Shown here piece after piece: positions 5,694 through 10,707 of a stretch of DNA of 10,707 bases. The position numbers were made by a program, and so were the translations under genes. The stretch is taken from contig DBUY01000030.1 of assembly GCA_002308435.1 (NCBI GenBank), forward strand, positions 1-10,707, given 5' to 3'. Position 1 is the first letter of the stretch, and every line of letters starts with the position of its first letter. The DNA is from Proteobacteria bacterium UBA1278 (GTDB taxonomy: Bacteria > Pseudomonadota > Gammaproteobacteria > Comchoanobacterales > Comchoanobacteraceae). The notes under the pieces were generated by a model. That model was not told the DNA's origin. It was given only the letters and a program-made list of their open reading frames with translations, and ran no database searches.

Positions 5694-7481
5694 ATCAATG
5701 GCGCAGCCCTTATGTTGTGCTACAAAAAATGCTAAAAACTGGGCGCCTATGGTATGAACGAAGGGTATCGCTAATGCAGGTGGTTCTTTATCTGTCAGTA
5801 TGAGTGTTTGCACTTGTGGGTTGTCGAGATGTGCGAATGAATGAATTGCTGATTTAGAGCCGATGATGAGTACTTTTCCTTTTCTGGCGATTACTTCACT
5901 GATGTTTGATCGAACTTTATTGAGCTGCTGTGATTCACTGATGAAGAAAACAGTTGTGAGCCGAGGCTCAATAAGTGCAAGTGGTCCGTGTTTGAGTTCA
6001 CCAGCGGCGTAGCCCTGAGCGTGAATATAGGCTAATTCTTTTATTTTAAGTGCAGCTTCTTGCGCTACCGGAAAGCTCTCGTTTCGTGCGCAAAATAACA
6101 TGGTTTCGTCGCTGATGAATTGGGTAGCAATTTTTTCGAATGTTTGGCCTGTTTCAAGTGCACTACTGATCCATGCGGGAATCTGTTTTAAGGACTCTAT
6201 TATTGATAGGTGTTCTTCTTTTTGATTGGTTAACAGTGCTGTGATGCAGCCTAGACAGAACAGCTGTGCAGTGAATACTTTTGTCGTAGCAACCCCAACT
6301 TCAGGTCCTGCCTGTGTATCCCAAAAATGGGTTGATAATTGTACCAGTGAGGATAGTGTATTATTTCCGACACATAATGATTGAATTTCGCTGTTTCTTT
6401 CCATGATATATTTCAGCGCTGAGATAGTATCTAGTGTTTCACCCGATTGAGATAAGGTGATTATGAGGGTGTGATCTTCAATGACTGGTGTCCGATAGCG
6501 ATATTCGCTAGCGAGCTCTACAGATGTTGGAATGCCAGCAATACGCTCTAACCAGTATCTTCCAGTTAGAGCGCAATAATAACTGGACCCACAAGCTAAT
6601 ATTAGGACCCGTTTGCATCTGGCCAGTGTTTGGGTAAGGCCCAGTGGTGCGTTTATAATTTTGTTATTGGGGCCGAGATGATGGTCTGCGAGATGACGCA
6701 ACACATGTCCCTGTTGATTTATCTCTTGATAAGTAATTGTTTGGTTGTTTTTGACTGTTTGTTTTTTAATAGGTTTTTGCAAGGTTTTCCACTGCAGTTT
6801 GCTTGATACAGTAGCTGGTTCTATGCTGTTTGGTGAAATTGAAAAAACGACATCGTTAATCACTTGGCATGCTTGATCACAGTCATCAGTGATTGCGTTT
6901 TGATCAGAGCATATAGAGAAGCCATCCGTAGACCTGCCAATGATGAGCGAGCTTTGATGTGCCACACAATAAATACGATTAGGTTGCTCTTTATCAATAA
7001 CTGCAAGCGCATACGTACCTTTGAGCATTGATATTGCTTTTTCAATGGCTATTGATATAGTAGCGCCACTAATGAGTTGTTGATTGATTAAATGAACAAT
7101 GACTTCTGAGTCAGTCTCAGATCGCCATGTATTATCTGGTAAATTTAAGTCTTTTTTGAGCGACTCATGGTTTTCAATGATGCCGTTATGTACGAGAGCA
7201 ATTCTATTGTTTGCATGATGTGGGTGTGCATTATTCAAAGTGACTTGGCCATGAGTTGCCCAGCGTGTATGGGCAATACCGAGATGAAAGTTTTTCTTGT
7301 TGGGTGTAAGATTGAGTGACTCAATTTCACCCAGGGTGTGCTTTATGATGAGCTCATTTTCTGGACTGACTAAAGCAATACCTGCTGAATCATATCCTCG
7401 ATACTCTAGATTTTTCAGTTGGCTAAGTAACTTTACTGTGATATCTGAAGCCTTAGAGATGCCTGCAGTGATGCCACACAT
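5655..7481 (-). CDS. glmS: glutamine-fructose-6-phosphate aminotransferase (isomerizing), GlmS
   Basis: GlmS converts fructose-6-phosphate and glutamine into glucosamine-6-phosphate and glutamate, the first committed step to UDP-GlcNAc. I place the start at 7481, not at an upstream ATG at 7517. The protein then begins MCGI, exposing the catalytic N-terminal Cys of class II amidotransferases. The length is then 608 residues against 609 in E. coli, and CAAGGC lies about ten bases upstream. The glutaminase half shows LEYRGYDSAGIAL, HTRWATHG, ALVHNGIIEN and SETDSEVI. The isomerase half has two SIS domains with ACGSSYYCAL, ITLSQSGETLDT, GPEVGVATTKVFTAQL and the loop AYIHAQGYAAGELKHGPLALIE. The C-terminal tail ends KPRNLAKCVTVE. 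It follows glmU by 102 bases, with a hairpin in the gap. In enteric bacteria glmS mRNA is controlled through processing and the GlmZ/GlmY small RNAs; no GlmZ site can be claimed here, and no glmS ribozyme is seen. Confidence 0.97.
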   Translation of the reverse strand: MCGITAGISKASDITVKLLSQLKNLEYRGYDSAGIALVSPENELIIKHTLGEIESLNLTPNKKNFHLGIAHTRWATHGQVTLNNAHPHHANNRIALVHNGIIENHESLKKDLNLPDNTWRSETDSEVIVHLINQQLISGATISIAIEKAISMLKGTYALAVIDKEQPNRIYCVAHQSSLIIGRSTDGFSICSDQNAITDDCDQACQVINDVVFSISPNSIEPATVSSKLQWKTLQKPIKKQTVKNNQTITYQEINQQGHVLRHLADHHLGPNNKIINAPLGLTQTLARCKRVLILACGSSYYCALTGRYWLERIAGIPTSVELASEYRYRTPVIEDHTLIITLSQSGETLDTISALKYIMERNSEIQSLCVGNNTLSSLVQLSTHFWDTQAGPEVGVATTKVFTAQLFCLGCITALLTNQKEEHLSIIESLKQIPAWISSALETGQTFEKIATQFISDETMLFCARNESFPVAQEAALKIKELAYIHAQGYAAGELKHGPLALIEPRLTTVFFISESQQLNKVRSNISEVIARKGKVLIIGSKSAIHSFAHLDNPQVQTLILTDKEPPALAIPFVHTIGAQFLAFFVAQHKGCAIDKPRNLAKCVTVE

Positions 7482-7535
7482 GGTTGTTATGCCTTGAAGA
7501 TGACGACATTGTAACAAATGTCCTATTGATATGGT

Positions 7536-7553
7536 ACCCTTTGCTCAAAGGGT
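7536..7553 (-). promoter_or_regulatory. hairpin in the glmU-glmS gap
   Basis: ACCCTTT (7536-7542) and AAAGGGT (7547-7553) form a perfect 7-base-pair stem with a four-base loop. It sits 30 bases after the glmU stop and about 55 bases before the glmS ATG on the minus strand. No U-run follows, so it is not a standard terminator. A role in processing or stabilising the glmUS transcript is possible by analogy with the enteric operon but is not shown. Confidence 0.4.
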
Positions 7554-7583
7554 GCTCTGAGAAAACTGCTGTTTGTGGATTAA

Positions 7584-9026
7584 CTACTCTTCTACGGTGA
7601 CGGGTGTCTCAACTGTGGTTTGTGTTCGTGATTGTTTAGGGCGCCAATTATTAATTTGTACTTGTTTTGCACGCGCAATTGCTAAGGACTTTTTTGCAAC
7701 ATTTTTAGTGATGGTTGTGCCAGCTGCGACAGTTGCATGATTCTCAATATGAATCGGACCGATGATTGAGCTATTGGCTCCGAGAAACACGTGATTTTGA
7801 ATTATCGACTGATGCTTGGTGTGGCCATCATAGTTACAATGTATGACCCCGGCACCAATATTTGTCTGTTCGCCAATGGTGAGGTTCCCGATATAACTTA
7901 AGTGTTTGGCCTTACTTTTTTTACCAAGGGTTGTGTTTTTTGTCTCAACAAAACAGCCGATCTCTGCTGATTCGTGAATATGGGTTTGCTCACGGCAATA
8001 GGCAAAAGGACCTATCGTTGCGTGGTCTTCTATGCGGCTGCTTTCGATATGGGAGAACCCTTTAACGTTAACGTTTTTGCCAATGGTCACATTCTTTAAT
8101 ATTGATGAGGGGCCAATGGTGGTGTGATCGCCAATGATAACTTGCCCTTCAATAATTACATTGATATCAATGGTTACATTTTTTCCGCAGATGAGTTCTC
8201 CACGACAGTCAAACCGATTAGGATCTTGGATTTTCACACCAGATTGAATGAGTGACTCTGCGCGTGCACGTTGCTGCTGCCTTTCGACCGTGATCAGTTC
8301 TGCGATGGTGTTACAGCCTTGTACTGACCAGGTTTCGCTCTTGGTTAGGATATTGCTTTGAATCTCAATCTCATGATTGACAAATAATGAGATTAAGTCT
8401 GTCAGATAGTACTCCTGCTGTTGGTTGTTATTTTGTATTTTTGGGAGGAACTTTTCTAAAAGATCCCTTTTTGCAGCAATAATACCGGTATTGGCTTCCC
8501 TGACTGTTTTTTGGGCGCTGTTACAGTCTTTGTGCTCAATAATACAAAGGAGTTTATCCTTATCGTCACGAATGATGCGACCTAGTCCATCAGGGTTTTC
8601 ATAAATCGCAGTGGTGATATGGCATGTTTGTAAGTTCAGTAGTGCATTTTCGTAGACACTGACGGGTATGAATGGTACATCGCCTAAAACAACCATTGCG
8701 TTCTGGGTGGATAGAAGTGGTAGTGCTTGTTGAACTGCGTGGCCAGTTCCCAAGGGGGTTGCTTGTTCAGCCAGTTTTATGACAAGCTGGGGATACTCTT
8801 TTGCGATTTCAGAAAAATCTCTACGATATTGAGGACTAACGACGATAATAACTTGTTGAATATCCGTTTGGCAGATCGTTCGAAGTTGATGGTCGATAAT
8901 TCGTTCACCACAAACTATCTCGAAAGCCTTGGGGCCGTCAGATTTCATACGACGACCTTGGCCTGCTGCTAAGATGATGATCGTGCTTGTGGATAGATTT
9001 GTTGACTCAGGATCGCATTGACTCAT
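7584..9026 (-). CDS. glmU: bifunctional GlcN-1-P acetyltransferase / GlcNAc-1-P uridyltransferase, GlmU
   Basis: GlmU acetylates glucosamine-1-phosphate with acetyl-CoA and then transfers UMP from UTP to give UDP-GlcNAc. At 480 residues it exceeds the usual 456 or so, through about 11 extra N-terminal and 19 C-terminal residues. The uridyltransferase domain (about 15-245) has LAAGQGRRM (19-27), catalytic Arg26 and Lys33, PLGTGHAVQQA, GDVP (Asp116), EHKD (Glu164), NTG (Asn179) and EYYLTD. A left-handed beta-helix of hexapeptide repeats spans about 265-445, with acetyltransferase residues Arg345, Lys363, His375, Tyr378 and Asn389, each 12 above the E. coli number. Unusual points are Arg25 where Thr is usual, GPKAFE in place of the common LPKVLH, and CREQ in place of LRPG. 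The start at 9026 is supported by AGAGGA eight bases upstream and overlaps atpC by 20 bases; no other ATG, GTG or TTG precedes the nucleotide-binding motif. Confidence 0.96.
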   Translation of the reverse strand: MSQCDPESTNLSTSTIIILAAGQGRRMKSDGPKAFEIVCGERIIDHQLRTICQTDIQQVIIVVSPQYRRDFSEIAKEYPQLVIKLAEQATPLGTGHAVQQALPLLSTQNAMVVLGDVPFIPVSVYENALLNLQTCHITTAIYENPDGLGRIIRDDKDKLLCIIEHKDCNSAQKTVREANTGIIAAKRDLLEKFLPKIQNNNQQQEYYLTDLISLFVNHEIEIQSNILTKSETWSVQGCNTIAELITVERQQQRARAESLIQSGVKIQDPNRFDCRGELICGKNVTIDINVIIEGQVIIGDHTTIGPSSILKNVTIGKNVNVKGFSHIESSRIEDHATIGPFAYCREQTHIHESAEIGCFVETKNTTLGKKSKAKHLSYIGNLTIGEQTNIGAGVIHCNYDGHTKHQSIIQNHVFLGANSSIIGPIHIENHATVAAGTTITKNVAKKSLAIARAKQVQINNWRPKQSRTQTTVETPVTVEE

Positions 9027-9450
9027 TCTTGATTTCCTCTGCTATTTTCAGCTTCTCGGTTACTTCATTGAGTGCATCTAGGGTCTCAGCTACTTTTTTT
9101 ACGGTGTTGTCTTGAAGTTTTTTTCTTAGCTCTTGCTCAGTTTGCCGTAGTACTTCAGTATCGAGTTCTTGCCCGTAGAAACCGTTATCCGCGAGAATAT
9201 TCACTTTATTGTTGATGACCTCGAGTACACCGGAGCCACTGATATAAATGATTTCAGGGGCTTTTTTATTCTCAATAGGGACGACCTTGACTTTTCCGGG
9301 TTTTAATAGCGAAATGAGCGGGGCGTGTGTCTGTAGAATTTCGATTGGGCCCATTTCTGTATTTGCCTGCACGCGGATAGCTTCTGTGACGCGGCAGAAC
9401 CCTTGAGGGGTTATGATTGTGACAGTGAGTGGGGCTCGTGAGTTAGACAT
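9007..9450 (-). CDS. atpC: F0F1 ATP synthase subunit epsilon
   Basis: The epsilon subunit belongs to the F1 central stalk and couples rotation to the F0 ring, with its C-terminal helices acting as a brake on ATP hydrolysis. The protein has 147 residues, slightly longer than the 139 of E. coli. Residues 1-90 form the beta-sandwich, with the family signatures EMGPIEILQTHAPLISLLKPG and IYISGSGVLEVINNKVNILADNG. Residues from about 97 onward form two helices (ELDTEVLRQTEQELRKKL and VAETLDALNEVTEKLKIAEEI). The ATG lies six bases after the atpD stop without a strong ribosome-binding site, suggesting translational coupling. Its end overlaps glmU by 20 bases, so atp and glm genes are tightly linked here. 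No odd residues beyond the rather charged C-terminal tail. Confidence 0.95.
   Translation of the reverse strand: MSNSRAPLTVTIITPQGFCRVTEAIRVQANTEMGPIEILQTHAPLISLLKPGKVKVVPIENKKAPEIIYISGSGVLEVINNKVNILADNGFYGQELDTEVLRQTEQELRKKLQDNTVKKVAETLDALNEVTEKLKIAEEIKNESMRS
9035..9040 (-). promoter_or_regulatory. ribosome-binding site fixing the glmU start
   Basis: AGAGGA on the minus strand ends eight bases before the glmU ATG at 9026. It lies inside the atpC coding sequence and supports the 15-residue leader before the first beta strand of GlmU. Confidence 0.65.
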
Positions 9451-9456
9451 GACTGT

Positions 9457-10707
9457 TTATTTCATTTCCTTTGCTTTTTTTTGTACATCTTCTATGGTGC
9501 CTTGCATGTAGAAAGCTTGTTCTGGAATATCGTCACAGCTTCCGTTGAGAATCTCCCGAAAGCCATCAACTGTATCTTCAACAGAGACATAAGCACCCTT
9601 GGCTCCTGTAAAGACCTCAGCAACATAGAATGGTTGAGAGAAAAATCGCTCTATTTTACGTGCTCGTTGTACTGTCAGTTTGTCCTCTTCAGAAAGCTCA
9701 TCCATTCCAAGGATGGCGATGATATCTTTCAGCTCGGTATATTTCTGTAGTGATTGGCGTACAGCTTGTGCTGTTTCATAGTGTTTATGACTCACAATAT
9801 CAGGTGACAATTGCTGGCTACTAGAGTCCAGTGGATCAATCGCTGGATAGATACCAAGTTGTGCAATTTGTCGAGACAGTACGATACGTGCGTCTAAGTG
9901 TGAAAAGGTAGTTGCTGGAGAAGGGTCAGTCAAGTCATCAGCTGGTACATAAATTGCCTGAACGGAGGTAATGGATCCGTTTTTAGTCGAGGCAATTCGC
10001 TCCTGAAGTTTCCCCATTTCTTCTGCTAGCGTTGGCTGATAACCTACTGCTGACGGCATTCTCCCGAGTAGTGCAGATACTTCACTTCCAGCTTGTGTAA
10101 AGCGGAAGATGTTATCAATGAATACCAAAATATCGTTTCCTTGGTCTCTAAAGTGCTCAGCGATCGTTAGCGCTGTGTTGGCTGTACGTAGACGGTTACC
10201 AGGGGGTTCATTCATTTGTCCATACACAAGTGCTGTTTTGTCAATTACTTTTGATGCAATCATTTCGTGGAAGAAGTCGTTTCCTTCCCGTGTTCTTTCA
10301 CCCACGCCAGCGAAAACAGATAATCCTTTTGATTCAACAGCAATATTACGGATTAGCTCTAACATGATGACAGTTTTCCCGACGCCCGCGCCACCGAAAC
10401 AGCCGACTTTGCCACCTTTTGCGATTGGGCACATCAAATCAATCACTTTAATGCCCGTTGCTAAGATATCGGTGCTGGGATTGAGCTCTGTGAACTTTGG
10501 CGGACTTTTGTGTATGGGCTCATGTTGCTTGGTTTTTATCGGGCCTTGATTATCAATTGGCTCTCCGAGTACATTCATAATTCTACCAAGCGTGGCTTTG
10601 CCAACAGGCGTTCGAATAGGGTGGCCCGTACTCGTCACCGACTCACCACGTTGAAGACCATCACTACTGCCCATTGCAAGGGTACGCACAGTATTGCCGC
10701 CAAGTTG
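9457..10707 (-). CDS. atpD: F0F1 ATP synthase subunit beta (5' end outside window)
   Basis: This is the catalytic beta subunit of the F1 hexamer, which makes ATP at the inner face of the cytoplasmic membrane. The frame is open to the right edge, giving 416 codons; the first residues read [17 protein letters not shown], so about 45 N-terminal residues are missing. The GTG at 10689 is an internal Val, not the start. Motifs are the P-loop GGAGVGKT (105-112 of this fragment), the catalytic Glu137-Arg138 (GERTREGND), [28 protein letters not shown] and [24 protein letters not shown], then [11 protein letters not shown] and LPEQAFYM-like IPEQAFYM near the end. One stretch, [11 protein letters not shown], has Phe-Phe-Gln-Ser where enteric proteins have Tyr-Tyr-Leu-Thr. 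It is followed directly by atpC; the rest of the atp operon is expected to the right. Confidence 0.98.
   Translation of the reverse strand, partial: [416 protein letters not shown]

Noticed and set aside
5471..5803. 110-codon plus-strand frame spanning the glmS end and the repeat gene start
   Set aside because: It is antisense to two better-supported genes, the encoded protein shows no motif, and there is no ribosome-binding site.
7482..7517. Twelve-residue N-terminal extension of GlmS from an ATG at 7517
   Set aside because: GlmS needs Cys at position 2 after the initiator Met; the ATG at 7481 gives MCGI, the family length and a better ribosome-binding site.
7574..7582. TGTGGATTA (7574) and TGTGGATAG (8988) as further DnaA boxes
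   Set aside because: Each has one mismatch and is isolated, one of them inside the glmU coding sequence; expected by chance at this length.
10109..10549. 146-codon open frame on the plus strand
   Set aside because: It lies wholly antisense to the well-conserved atpD and encodes nothing recognisable, so it is a shadow frame. The same applies to the other antisense frames over parC, glmS, glmU and the repeat gene.

Overview
The window looks like a chromosomal segment of a gammaproteobacterium of moderate G+C. Hand counts give about 46% over bases 1-540, 44% over 9001-9480 and 39% in the main gene-free stretch. The order atpD-atpC-glmU-glmS on one strand is the classical gammaproteobacterial arrangement, and ParC and the TatD-type nuclease are closest to gammaproteobacterial family members I can recall. 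A lineage-specific repeat protein with an acidic C-terminal tail hints at a host-associated or intracellular lifestyle, but that is inference.

Layout from left to right. Bases 1-561 (minus) hold the N-terminal part of an AAA/ExeA-like ATPase that runs off the left edge. A 182-base divergent intergenic region follows. On the plus strand come parC (744-3017, TTG start) and a tatD/ycfH-type metal-dependent nuclease (3007-3786), which overlap by 11 bases. A 543-base gene-free, AT-richer stretch (3787-4329) follows; it begins with two adjacent consensus DnaA boxes and contains several short palindromes. Everything to the right is on the minus strand and is transcribed right to left: atpD (partial, 9457-10707), atpC (9007-9450), glmU (7584-9026), glmS (5655-7481) and an unrecognised 425-residue repeat protein (4330-5607).

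How the genes relate. atpD and atpC encode the F1 beta and epsilon subunits of ATP synthase. glmS makes glucosamine-6-phosphate, and glmU makes UDP-GlcNAc from glucosamine-1-phosphate; GlmM, which links them, is not here. The two enzymes feed peptidoglycan and LPS. ParC is the DNA-cleaving subunit of topoisomerase IV; parE is not in the window. The 3' end of glmS is the conserved Tn7 target, and an accessory gene sits directly behind it, although no Tn7 ends or tns genes are visible.

Most worth a second look: the repeat protein behind glmS; the ParC quinolone-determining region, which reads Glu-Leu where Asp-Ser is usual; the DnaA-box pair in the convergent intergenic region; and the unusual GlmU and AtpD signature segments. 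I found no CRISPR array, tRNA, rRNA or intact mobile element.
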